A stretch of DNA of 64,000 nt, taken from positions 1,206,249 to 1,270,248 of the forward strand of contig NW_006763297.1 of NCBI RefSeq assembly GCF_000218685.1, in the 5' to 3' direction. Of this stretch, positions 1-11,086 are shown in pieces (positions within the stretch are counted from its first letter, which is position 1; each line of letters begins with the position of its first letter). Position numbers and translations under genes: made by a program. The notes under the pieces are model-generated. The model saw only the letters and a program-made list of their open reading frames with translations. It was not told the origin of the DNA and did no database searches. This stretch comes from Serpula lacrymans var. lacrymans S7.9 (taxonomy: Eukaryota; Basidiomycota; Agaricomycetes; Boletales; Serpulaceae).

Positions 1-1379
1 TGCACGAATCCGTGAGTAGTACGTTACACTCTGTCACCTCCCGACGGAATGTCGAAAAAAGACAGGAAGGAGAATGAATGTGATGACGAATGAGAATTCT
101 GGCTATATTGTACTACTACGTATGCATGCCGCAGCACCGGCGATGGAGGCTGCGTGTTCGAATTCGAGGGGGGCGTTGAGTATGTGTCATTCGGTCGGCT
201 GAAAAACGCGGTGAAGTCGACGGGCCCGAGTGGGGATGACTCCTCGATGGGCCTGTGTTTGCGTTTGCGTTTGCGTTTGAAGATGTTGATCTGATAGCGA
301 CGATAAGCTGCCCCATCCGCATCACGACGAAGGTGCGAGGTACGGTACGGTATTTATTTATTTGCCTTCTTCTCACTCACACACTGTGTGGTTTTGAAAG
401 TGTTTCGGTTTGGATGGGGTTTGTGCAATTGGCCGATCAACGTCTGAAGCGCCAACACTGGACGTGTACTTGGTCGTCGTCATTGATCGATTATACATCG
501 CGCATCTGTGGAATTGATCTGTGTTTCATGTTTAGTAGTTCTCAAGCACTGGTACTCCGCGCTCTATTGCCTCCATTGTGTTTTTACACAGGAATCAAGA
601 AAAAAAAAGCTAAATCGCGATGCAGTTTAGGCCGCTTTGGGATGGAGTCTTTTGACGCTTTCCCCCCCCAGCGCTTTGGATGTGATCAAGTTTCGGCAGA
701 GGGACTAACGTTGAGTGTTACTCAGAGATGCCCGATAGGGTGATTCGAACGAAAGGAGAATGAGAATTGAGATTCAGACAAGAGGACGAATGATATCTAC
801 ATTAATGTGACTAGTAGTATACTCCAGCAAATACAGCTCTCTACAGCAATCGAGCCCGACTAGGACGATACAAGAAGATCCATGAGTGAATATAGAGAGA
901 ATATGATAGAATGATAGATATGGTAAAGAAGATGAAATTGCAAAAAGAGAAGAAGAAAGAAAAAGAAAAAAAGTCCACTGCTTCTGGTTCCTTTGTTGGA
1001 CTGGATGGAACGATTGAATGACGAGTGAGAATCCTCCGATTGGAAGCGACGTTGCATCAGATGGGGTTCCTCGATTAGAAGAGGGTGTAAAGGAGATTAG
1101 ACTGCCTCCCTCGTGCAGCGAAGAAGAGCGCGATTATGTAGTGATTATTTATGCATCGACTAGAGAGGATGCGGGTGTGGAGGGGATGGTGGTGATGGTG
1201 ATGGGTGAGGTGATGGGTGAGAGGATGGTGATGATGAGAGGATGTGGTGACGAGAGGATGGTGATGATGAGAGGATGTGGTGACGAGTGGAGGTCACGGT
1301 GAGTTCAAGAGCGCGAGCGTCACGGTCGACGACAGGATGATGAGGAGTGGACACGTGACCAGTCAGTTAGCCATCGAGT
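1..1379. other. No recognisable gene; low-complexity DNA
   Basis: I see no ORF here with family features or convincing splice structure. The stretch holds a run of GCGTTT-type repeats near 258-280, homopurine tracts near 890-975 and GATG-rich DNA at 1180-1290. Part of it may be the 3' flank of the small minus-strand gene proposed at 1380-1574. Confidence 0.5.
1221..1286. repeat. Two-copy 33-bp tandem repeat
   Basis: Two head-to-tail 33-bp units (1221-1253 and 1254-1286) starting GAGGATGGTGATGATGAG are identical by eye. They lie in a longer GATG/GGTGA-rich tract that starts near 1180. It is a simple-sequence feature with no visible coding role. Confidence 0.75.
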
Positions 1380-1574
1380 CTAGAAGAAGACTGGGGCGAC
1401 GGTGCTTGCTCCTGCGCGAATGGTGGTGCGAGAGGAGGAGGAGGACTGGGATTGTGCCCTCGGGTCAGTGTAGGGCGGGGGTGACTGGGTGGAGGAGGAG
1501 TTGGAAGAAGTGGACTTGGACGGAGAGAAGGTAGACTGGGTGGAAATGGAGCTGTTGATGTACTGGTTGCTCAT
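1380..1574 (-). CDS. Possible small Ser-rich protein, 64 aa
   Basis: This unspliced minus-strand reading frame starts MSNQYINSS and ends VAPVFF-stop. It is very rich in Ser, Thr, Gln and Pro and contains a PPPY motif (a class I WW-domain ligand) near its middle. The start has the sequence CACAAATGAGC and lies about 60 nt downstream of a TATATAAG box, with a C/T-rich leader between, which is a good fungal promoter layout. I do not recognise the family. It could be the first exon of a longer spliced gene, but I saw no convincing donor site. The main reason to keep it is the promoter context. Confidence 0.35.
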   Translation of the reverse strand: MSNQYINSSISTQSTFSPSKSTSSNSSSTQSPPPYTDPRAQSQSSSSSRTTIRAGASTVAPVFF

Positions 1575-1631
1575 TTGTGACAGAGGATGGGGTGAGTTGG
1601 AAGTGATTGACAGGAGTTGAGAGATGGCAGG

Positions 1632-1640
1632 CTTATATAG
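1632..1640 (-). promoter_or_regulatory. TATA box for the 64-aa ORF
   Basis: CTATATAAG on the minus strand, about 60 nt upstream of the ATG at 1574, followed by a pyrimidine-rich leader. It is inferred from sequence and spacing only. Confidence 0.4.
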
Positions 1641-2507
1641 TGTGGGCTCATCGCCTCGTGCGGAGGACTGGTTGGAGGTTCATGAACAGGATCTCTGGAT
1701 CTTGGGCCTTACCGGAAGCGAGTCGGACAATATAGAAGAGGGTCCCACGAAAAAGAGGACGCTTAGCAACGAGAGACGCCAGTAAGGGGAAGAGGCTGGA
1801 GAGACTGGAGAGAATTGAAAACATAGCCGCCAGGCCCAGCCATCGTACAGATCCGCTGTCTGCGCGTGGAAATACCCGGCTCTAGCCGCCCCTTGTCCTC
1901 CTCGATCTCTGGTAATCCTCATGTCGGTCCTCCTCTTCTCCCGTCTCTCTTCCATCTTGCTTGTTTCCCTCTCCAGTCACGTGCTTCCACCGAGGACCCG
2001 AGGACGCCATCCATCTACTCGCCTCTGACACTGCTTGTCGCACAGCTTTCAATGGCATCATATACCGTTACTCATCCCATCTCCTCCTGATCTCCAGCCT
2101 CTTTCTCTCCAGCAAGGCGCGCAATCCCCGATTTAATCTCTCTTACGCAACACCATCGTCCATGGGAACACATCGACATCCTCTACCTCTTATCCCAGAA
2201 GGCAATCTCACTCCTTCTATCTTCCTCCTTCCTGTCACTGCTATACTGTAATTCCAGCCCCTTGACGATCTGCTTTCTCCAGATGCCCACCATATCCCAC
2301 TAGCGGACATACCGGTTATCTCAGATACCTCTTTCTGTGGCAGTGTCCGTTAGGAACCAGCCATGTCCGCAGTGCTCTCTAATCTTGGAATCTCTGACAT
2401 TTGCTTGATGAACAATTCAACTAGACTCTACCTCTTGCATATTTCCTTCTTCCACATGTGAACACCGTACATTTATCAATACCACCCACAAATAACCCTC
2501 CCCTTTC
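1641..2507. other. Intergenic, no gene seen
   Basis: Between the small minus-strand ORF and the 3' end of the quinone oxidoreductase I see only short overlapping frames without family features. The 3' UTR of the oxidoreductase must lie in 2300-2507. Confidence 0.5.
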
Positions 2508-4229
2508 TCAGACGACCTCTCCTATTATTTTCCCACTCATCAGTTATTTGCCATCCATCAGCCATTCCAGATTCTCTCAGAGCATACAATAGCTCACCTA
2601 TTCTTGTTTGCCGTCATCTCGCGCTGTGCTTGTTGAATGTCTGTCCAAGGATAAACCTGCCTCCATCCATGAGCTTCCCTTTCCGACGCCATCCGAAAGT
2701 CTAGAAGACGACAAGACAATGAGAGGAGACGCTCACTTTGTGTATCCATGTCCGTATCGGTCCGACACCGTCCGCACCACTGATCTTATCCACTATATCG
2801 CGTTTAAACCTTAGCAAATCCAACACTATCATATCAGCTCGTGCTCCCTCAATCCAAAGGAAACTTCGACACACACTGCGATGAGTTCGGCTTGGTACTC
2901 CACGCTTCGAGAACGAAGCGTCGAACCTTGAATCCGAAGCCGTTTATAAAGGATCGGTAGCAGATCAACTGAAGGCACCACGTTCCCTGCCACAAGTGCG
3001 GTTAGTGAGCTTTACGTCTCATCGGTCACACTCTGATAAGCTATGTCGGCCCAGTAGTTCGTTCTTACCGCTCATGACACCAAGCATGNNNNNNNNNNNN
3101 NNNNNNNNNNNNNNNNNNNNNNNNNNNNNNNNNNNNNNNNNNNNNNNNNNNNNNNNNNNNNNNNNNNNNNNNNNNNNNNNNNNNNNNNTGGCTTTGTCCC
3201 ACAAAGTCGATCACGACCTCAACGCCCTTGCCATTCGTCGTGCTCTTTACTTCTTCCGCAAAGTCTTGGCTTTTATAGTTCACGCCATGGGTGGCACCGT
3301 TGGGCATGGACAGGAGCCAGTCGAGCTTCTCCTGCGTGGAGGCCGTCGCTGTCACAGATCTCCTGTGAAATAGCAGGTATTCAGATAAGGTCAATCGGGA
3401 CCGGACATACACGGCCAACGAGGCAGACGAGGGGGAGGGGTGGACGAAAAAGCCATACTCACGCGCCGAAAACACGTGCAAGCTGAATGGCTGCCACACC
3501 CACGCCAGACGCACCAGCATGGACGAGAACGTCTTCGTTCTTCTCGACTTCTCCGTACTTGATGAGAGCCTGGTATGCTACACGTGTTGTTGTTGTTGTT
3601 ATTGAAGGGGGGGGGGGGGGAGAAAGAAGTCATCAAGGCGTTTAGTGCATTCTCCGCTGACCAGTGTAAATACCGTGACTGACCTGTGAGGAAGTTTTCC
3701 GGGATGCTAGCTGCTTCCACCCAGGATAGATGGCTAGGCTTGGGGATTAGGAGACCTTGATGGCAGTTGATGTATTCGGCATAGGCACCCTGTGGAATTC
3801 AATAGATAGTTTCAGCTTTTGGCGCGCGATACAAACTTAAACCCGTCAGGATGGATAATCAATGAGTCACTCACGCCTCCTGCGAGACCGAAGACCTCGT
3901 CGCCAACGTTCCAGCTGGTCACATCGGGGCCTAACTCTGAGACAAGTCCCGAGAACTCGACACCCAGGATCGTGGACGCGCCTGGAGGAACAGGATATCC
4001 ACCTTGCCGCTGAGACAAGTCCATACGGTTCAGGCCGAATGCTTTGATCTGACGGACGGACAAATGAACCTGATGAACATTGGGGGGGTCTTGGGGTATC
4101 CCTGCAGTGGTAACGAACCTTGACAAGCACTTGTCCTGAGCTGGGAACTGGCTTTTCGGTTTCTCCGATAAAGAGGTTTTCTATCGGGCCTTTCCCATCT
4201 TTGATAAGAACAGCACGCATGGGGGCCAT
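2508..4229 (-). CDS. Quinone oxidoreductase, zeta-crystallin/PIG3-like MDR family (contains gap)
   Basis: NAD(P)H-dependent quinone reductase of the medium-chain dehydrogenase superfamily, probably cytosolic. Exons by splice signals: 4229-4119, 4048-3875, 3789-3684, 3577-3463, 3362 into the N gap, 3088-3069, 2986-2875, 2809-2737, then one with VYPWTD and a last exon ending EVV-stop at 2508. The N-terminal GroES-like part reads [17 protein letters not shown] and FSGLVSELG. The cofactor-binding part has the glycine motif [15 protein letters not shown]. The C-terminal part has the family hallmark [13 protein letters not shown] and ends ANKNSGKII. The family is usually about 330 aa and the model fits once the gap is counted. 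The gap removes the segment after VVIDFVGQ, so up to 33 residues are unknown. Assignment to the family is secure; the natural substrate is not knowable from sequence. Confidence 0.9.
3089..3188. other. Assembly gap (100 N)
   Basis: Exactly 100 N, the usual placeholder for a gap of unknown size. It lies inside exon 5 or the following intron of the quinone oxidoreductase, so its true length may not be 100. Confidence 0.99.
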
Positions 4230-6838
4230 TATCGTTAATAAATCCCGCTGTGGTGTGTCAATGGTATGAGATCTCCTCGAATCTTGGCCTGCAAAACACT
4301 TGTTAGAAGCTTTCAGTTTCAGAGTTCAAAGTTGGTCATTTATTTAACTTATCCTTAGTAAGAGATGGAGTCATGTGCTCTTTGCACCTAAAATAAACAA
4401 CTCGCGTTTTTTCGCATGTAGTAAGCCCATCCCGCGCGTTGGGTCAGTGATTAGAAAGCCGGGATAATCACCGGGCAGCAAAGTGGGATGGACCATGCTT
4501 AGTGATACGCTCCTGCTGACGATGGACGACTCGGAGCCTGAAAGTTGTGTTTGAAGCCCACGAATCGTATTGCAGGACATTAATACAGACGCCCTGAAAG
4601 AAGTGACAAGTCACTGAGGAGAGTTCATGATGGCCGGGTCGTAATCAGCCGGGAAAAATGAGGCGATCATCGAAACCTTGCAAAACGAACAAAAAGTCAA
4701 GAATAAAATTTGGCTCGAGGGGGCTGCAAGAAGTGAAGAAAGAAAAAGAAGAAGAAGAAGAAGAGTGTTGACAGCGGAATAGACAGCTTATCCGTGAAAT
4801 AAATTGCGAACATGTTAAGCGACAGAACGGTGTTCACGTTTGGCTAAACCTTCAGTGGCAGTATAATTGGACAGGCTCCTGCCCGCGAGGATGGGCTTCT
4901 CTGGTACCTTGCCCGTGCCCGTGCCACTCGAAGCGGTATAGGGGGGACGAGGGCGGTGCGGCCAAAGTGATTGAGCGCGCGACGGTCCAGGTGGGTGGGT
5001 TCCTCGTACGTCGTTTGTGGCCATATCTGCGGACCGGCGGTGATGAGCAGCGTGGGCAAAGTAAGGCTTTATGAAGGTACGCCATGTCCAAGTTGAGCAT
5101 AAATGACACTTGCGGGTTCCTCGCGAACGCCCATGGAACAGGAGTTCGTATGTGGGTTGCTTCAGTGGACGGCTTCGTTGAAGTTTCCACAAATGGAAGG
5201 GGCGGCTTCCGCAGGGGTCGGGGGAGAGGGAAGGTGGTTGGGCGTCAGAATATCACTATAGACTGACGGCATTCATGTCTGACTTGAAAGGTATAACTGG
5301 AGGAAATGAGTGGCTGATATCGGCTATGGTGGGGGTACCTGTTGTCAAGATAGAACTTGGCAGCGAAAAAACAAACTTGGGAGGCCTTGGTCGTCGGAAA
5401 GACCTCAGTCTGATCAGCGTATTTCGGAAATGAGATGACGGCAATGGAGAAGCTCACGATGTGTTTGTGCTCTGATCCTCGTGACTTGAAGAAGCAGGGG
5501 TGCTCGCCTGATGCGAGCAGACTTGTCCGATGTCGGACACTTCCCCCTGTAGCGTCTTCTGGAGCGGGCCGGGCTGCCTTGTCCTGGACATAAGGTTGCT
5601 GATCAGATAGCGGCAAGGATAAGGCAGGACAGGACTCACCTTGAAGCGAAACTGCCATATTCACCGCCAGGGGAAGGAGCGTCTGTGACAATGCTAATGA
5701 ATGACGACAAACTAACATCAGCTGACCAACTGTATGCTTTCGACTCTGGCGTCCAGACGGGGTGATTCATTTACTGTAAAGACAACAAGGTCAGGGGCTG
5801 AGGATGGGAGCGTGTGCCTCTCTACAGAAAAGCAGATTGAAGTGTAGAAATATGACACCCATGCTGAACAAGAATGTCGGTGACTGGTCAAGCTTCCTTG
5901 CAACATTAGCACTCTAAATATGGTCGCTGAAAGGTAGGTGAGTCTGATATATTGCAGAACACATAGGATACATATACCCAACAACTCCGATACGAGAATA
6001 CAGAATGCTCGATTTATGCACTCTTCGATATTCCAAAAAAAACGCCCACTACTGCAACCATCTACCCAAAGGCAGCTGAGGCTAAACTATAGCAGTTCGG
6101 CGTAATAAGAAATACACCTCGAATTCACGCAAGATTGGATATAGGCGTTTTCGAGCCCAGCGAAGTTCCTGGAGAGACATTGGAATTTTGAGCATACCCC
6201 GGTAGGTGGCGATACATGGTAGCTGACGGAATGCAGTATAACCAGGCGCACGATAGGTCAACTCAGCAATGGGGCGTCTTTGATCACGGATCTCTAGATT
6301 TCGACTGTGAACGTAACAGAGCATACGATTACTTCATGGAGAATGGAGAGATGAGGAGACTCACCGTGGTTTCACGGCACCGACGAACAGGAATCACCGG
6401 ATGGCTGCAAATGTCAATGAGCAGAAGATGTACCGAAAGAATGCGAGGCCCTTTGCCCATTGGGTCTTCATGAACTGATCTGCATGGAATAGTCGCGAGT
6501 GATACTCAGGATGGTTTGTGGAAGTCTCGAATAGACATGAATGGCTGATGCTGAGGTGACAATTGCAGATGCATGTTCCAGTGTTTGCACGTGTACAGTC
6601 TGCACTTCTGCACTGCTGGCGCAATAGTGGGGCTCACAGGATTCCCACGGAAACAAATCGCACGCCACTGGGAATCGGACGGGACCGGATTCTGAGGTAA
6701 GCCAACGCAACCCACGGCGGCGGGAAATCTTTTGGCGCCATTCTCCACGACGACCAGCTCTGCAAAAACCACGGTAAAGGGCCCTTTATCTTCACAGTTC
6801 AAAGCTGCTTTTTAGCTTTACAAGAACAACACCTTGAC
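4230..6838. other. Intergenic region, at most weak gene candidates
   Basis: This 2.6-kb stretch contains the divergent promoters of the quinone oxidoreductase and fzo1 and a GAA-rich tract at 4733-4765. On the minus strand at about 4850-5720 several adjoining open frames could be joined by GT-AG introns into a protein of roughly 250 aa. I recognise no domain in it and frames on the other strand are equally open, so I do not call a gene. Nothing else stands out. Confidence 0.45.
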
Positions 6839-9524
6839 ATGTCTCAGCTGTATCTTCCTGCCACGGGGCGAACCACCGCCCCATCATCATCGGCAAAGGA
6901 GACCTCGTCCGGTCTTAGCAGCGAAAAACAGTTGAAAGTGGAAGATGTCCAGGAGGCTTATATCGACCACAAGGACCGGTACGTCCTGGCTCTCTAGTTT
7001 CAGCTTCTCTGGCAATGTTCATGCTGTTCTTCGCAGTTTGGTCCGCGCTATCGACTCTACAAAGTCTATCCTCGACGACCTCCGCAAGTTCAACAAGGAG
7101 GACTGGGTAGTCAGGTATCCGCAACTAAATGACCAGCCTCTGGAGGAACAACCTGCTCCGACCTCCACATCGACCAAGCGTCGCAAGCATCTGCGTCGTT
7201 CTCTCACATTCGCGGACGATCCAAGTTCTCAGACAGAGGTTGTATTCTCGCCTGTTAGAGGCCGCATGACTCGGGCAGTCACGCTTGCATCTATCGTAGA
7301 TTCTAAGGAAGAAGAGGAGCCAAATGCTGAAAAGGAGGCTGAGGAGGGTGACCGTCTAATTCCTCCCTCCGAAGGCACTGATTTTAGTATTCTGCGTCTG
7401 GATCTTAAACTTGGATCCCATGGTTCTTCCACCGCCCCTGCCGCGCTTGTCTCTCAGCTCGAGAAATCCTCGATAGCTAATTTGCTCGACGAACGCATCA
7501 GTGCATCCCTTAACCATGTCGACAAACTTCGGCTTCGTGTGGAGGACACATCGTCCAAGGTTCTCGTCACTGGGGACCTCAACTCTGGCAAGTCGACCTT
7601 TGTTAACGCTCTGCTCAGGCGAGAGATTATGCCGGTCGATCAGCAGCCGTGCACTACCGCATTTTGTGAAGTTCACGATGCGGCTGAGAATAATGGGAAT
7701 GAGGAGGTTCATGTTCTGAAAGAGGGAGTGGTGTACTCTATTCAGGACGAATCGACATTCACCCGTGCCACTATCGCAGACCTCGAGGAGATAGTTTCGG
7801 ACAACGAGAATGCTCAACCAGTTCTCAAGATGTACCTAGCAGACACCCGGGCTCCTTCGGAGTCTCTACTTAACAACGGCGTTGTCGACATTTCCCTCAT
7901 TGATGCCCCTGGTCTCAATCGCGACAGTCTCAAAACCACCGCGCTTTTCACACGTCAGGAAGAAATCGATGTCATCGTCTTCGTCGTATCGGCCGAAAAT
8001 CACTTCACTCTGTCTTCCAAAGAGTTCTTGTGGAATGCAAGTAACGAGAAGGCTTATCTGTTCATTGTCGTAAACAAATATGAACAGATCAAGAACAAAG
8101 AGAAGTGCAAGAGGCTCGTTTTGGAGCAGATCAAACAGCTCAGTCCTAGAACATACGAGGATGCTAATGACCTCGTACATTTTGTCGATTCGGCTGCTGC
8201 TCTTCGCCCTTACACCGCAAATCCGGCGTTCGATGATTTAGAATCCTCCCTACGTTCATTCATCTTAGTCAAACGGTCCAAGTCGAAACTGCAACCTGCG
8301 TCTACTTATCTTTCCAACCTTCTCTCCGATGTCGAGCTTTTAGTTGGTGCAAATGCTATTGTCGCGCAGTCGGAGCTTGACCGGGCCAAGGATGACCTTA
8401 CGAGGGCTAAACCGGTGTTGGAGAAGATGAAGAACGGTCGGAATGATCTGGAAGATGATCTTGAGACAGTAGAAGAACAGGGTGTTAGTCAAACAAGTAC
8501 CAAAACGCTCGAGATGCTCTCCGCTGCACTCGATCGAGTTGGCCAAGGTAAACTGGGAGTCGATCACACCGCAATCTCCCTACCGTCATACCCCGGCTTC
8601 CTTCGTGTCTGGGATTATGTCAGGGACGTTAGAAAAGCCCTGCTCACCAGCTTGGATGTGGCTGTCAAGCTTGCAGAACATGAAGCCCGCGTCACCACCA
8701 CTAACGGCGTCAACGCGATTGGTAAGCTTGGTGATGAACACTTGCCTGAGGGCGTCGAGAGATCTCGCAGGGTTTTCATGCCCGAAGCTATGTTCAACAT
8801 TCGTCCCAGGAAGGGGGGTCGTCTCGGCAACCGTCGCAATTCGTCAGCAGGAGGTGCGATCGTCGCTGGTGGCCTACACGGACTGGGTATCGGTCTCGCT
8901 CAACGCCCTGAGATGCTTGAGACGTCATTCCTCGATATCTTCGACGTTCCACACCAACTGTCTGCGCACTTGAACCAGGGCAAAGCAGTTGGTGAGGAGG
9001 AAGAGATCAGTCCGACTGCTCTCAGTGTTGTGTCCGTTGGTATTGGCGCGGTGACGATGGTTGGTGGCCAGACTTTCGGAGCGAGGGGACTCGTCGAGGC
9101 TGTGTTGCGCGTGTCAGAGCTGGTAAGCAATGAGTCGGTGAGGAAGTGGGCGGCGCCGGTGGTTGGTGCGGTGGTTATGGGCGCGACGGCTTACTTCATT
9201 CTCGAGCTACCCAACACTATTCCCAGGACTGTTGGGCGTCGCGTCAAGGCTTCACTCGTGAAGGTGGACCAGGACGTCCCAGGGGATGAGCTTTTCGTCA
9301 ATGCACATGCAGGTAGAGTTAGCAGAGAAACGAGGAAGGTGCTTCGACTAGCATCTTGGGACTTGAAGGAGCGGTTCAGAGTGGCCATGGATGAGAGGGG
9401 CAAAGAAGTGAAGAATGCAGAAGATATGGAAAGAAAGGCGAGGAAAGCTCTGGAGTACTTCCATGGTGTAGAGAAACAGACGGGCGAAGTGAGGGGCGAC
9501 GGTGGGTTGGTCGTGGGGCTGTAA
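6839..9524 (+). CDS. Mitofusin Fzo1, mitochondrial outer-membrane fusion GTPase
   Basis: Dynamin-family GTPase that fuses mitochondrial outer membranes. There are two exons, 6839-6978 and 7037-9524, with a GTACGT donor and a TTCGCAG acceptor, giving about 875 aa, the usual fungal Fzo1 size. The start at 6839 is preferred over the internal ATG at 6945 because splicing adds a conserved-looking lead into LVRAIDSTKSILDDL. GTPase motifs are visible: P-loop GDLNSGKST (about residues 226-234), switch II DAPG (about 336-339) and NKYE in the G4 position (about 393-396). Near the C-terminus two hydrophobic segments (about 705-725 and 750-772) form the expected hairpin membrane anchor, followed by a heptad-like helical tail (HR2). 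It looks intact. The family call is confident; the exact N-terminus is an inference. Confidence 0.95.
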
Positions 9525-10260
9525 GTTCGCGGTCAGACTTGTAACACAAAGTGGTGATTTTTCTTTTCGTTTTCTCAATTTTACTCTCCTCATCCCTCAC
9601 TTTCACACTTTGAATTTGAATTTCTGGAGATTTGCTATTGTTAAAGAAAATTCGCCTATTGTTCCGATAGTTTTTGACAGAGTCTTTTTTCTCGCCCCCA
9701 CCTTCGTTGCGTTCTTGTGCACATATTCTCCATCCTATGCACCTTTTTCCACGACGTTCTTTGCATCCAACAATCCTCCGACTTGCGCTTCATCTTGCAT
9801 TTCCTTTTCTTTCCCTTTTTGTTCACGTATTGCAACGTATATGTAATGACCACCCAAATTTTATAGATGGCTGGTGTGGTTTCTGTTAGGGAGACACACT
9901 TGCGTTTAACTTTACACACTACTCAGATAATGGAATCTATTCAAGTGTTATTGGACCAAACCTTACTGTGAGACTATCGGTGGCACTGCCCTATAACGCA
10001 ACACCGTGACTGAAGACTTTCCAAACAGCATCTTCGTGGCTCCAGCGCCAGCAGGGGTTTTCAACCTCGTCATACTGCACGCTCTTGACATTCGTCACCT
10101 CGTCGACATGGATGAATACACTGTACATTCTTATCATCCGTGCGATCGCTCAGGCAAATCGGCTGCTGTTCGTTCGCTCATCACGTTGGGCCGACCGTCA
10201 CATTTAGAGAAAGTCATCTGCAAGGAGCGGGCGTGTGTCCATGTAAAAGGTGAACGTCCA
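9525..10260. other. fzo1 3' region and intergenic DNA
   Basis: T-rich DNA after the stop is probably the fzo1 3' UTR. A short plus-strand frame at 10006-10275 has no recognisable family. No gene is called. Confidence 0.5.
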
Positions 10261-10269
10261 AATGATACC

Positions 10270-11086
10270 TCGTAGTTGCTTCTCAAAGGACTCATGTCCT
10301 GGCGTTATAGCGTGTATATGGACAATGCGAACCCATAGCGGCAGGCACTTTCTGGCACTTTCCAAGGATTGAACAATTACCAAAAGCTGCCCACTTGTCC
10401 TCAAGTAGCTGTTACACGCTAGGATATAGCTACATCCGAGAAGACTTCTTGCGTTAACTACAATGTCCGATCGGGCCAGAGTCACAGCGTGGATGAAGTA
10501 AGGTTAGTAAAGTGATATGATGCTGAGGAAGGTTCTTGGAAAACACGTTTCTCTAAGATAAACGTGTTTTCCAAGATAGTACACTGAAGGCAGACCCTAA
10601 AGAACGGTTCATCGATTTTTCACCTATGGAGAATTGTTGGCTGCAGCATTCCACTTGTCGAAACAAAACTGTACATTCAGTCGACTGCTTAGGTATGCTC
10701 TGGTGTGGGCGACATCCGTAAGGCAAGAGAAAATAAGGACGCAACAAATTTAACATGAAGTGAGTTTTTCTATCGGTGTCATGCTGTATCTCGAGCTCGG
10801 TAGCTTTTGGCGTGACTCGAAGCTGACTACAAGATACTAGGCCTGCCATTACTCCGAGTCCCGGATAATTAGCAAGTGAGTTGACTTCATTGGGCTCTGC
10901 GACTTCTCCTCGCTGCTTTTGATTGTACAAACTGCTGGATGGTTCCTTCTACATGGATATAAAACGGCCAATCAACGCGTCATTTAAGTTCGAACGGCTC
11001 GCCACTCGAGGGGTATAAAAGGACATTCAACAAGGCATGGCACACTTCCAAACGAGACTACCCCTCTGTCTACTCAATCACCGAAA
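10270..11086 (+). repeat. AAD-A upstream segment, shared with AAD-B and AAD-D
   Basis: By eye this flank matches the DNA upstream of AAD-B (about 15760-16666) and, inverted, AAD-D (about 51253-52100). Shared landmarks are TTCTCAAAGGACTCATGTC, a block with GATATGATGCTG and the promoter-proximal TTCGAACGGCTCGCCA. The similarity ends at the gene starts in the same relative place, so the promoters were duplicated together with the genes. It probably carries common regulatory sites. Confidence 0.75.
11013..11022 (+). promoter_or_regulatory. TATA box of AAD-A
   Basis: GTATAAAAGG, 65 nt upstream of the ATG and followed by ACATTCAACAAGGCA. The same element with the same following sequence precedes AAD-B, AAD-C and AAD-D, which supports it as the core promoter. 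Confidence 0.75.

Noticed and set aside
700..745. GTTCGAATC on the minus strand, resembling a tRNA T-loop
   Set aside because: No flanking 5-bp stem, no acceptor stem, no A/B box pair at the right spacing.
4815..5718. Possible multi-exon minus-strand gene
   Set aside because: Frames can be joined by plausible introns, but no domain, no clear start and equal openness on the other strand; I list the region only as intergenic with a weak candidate.
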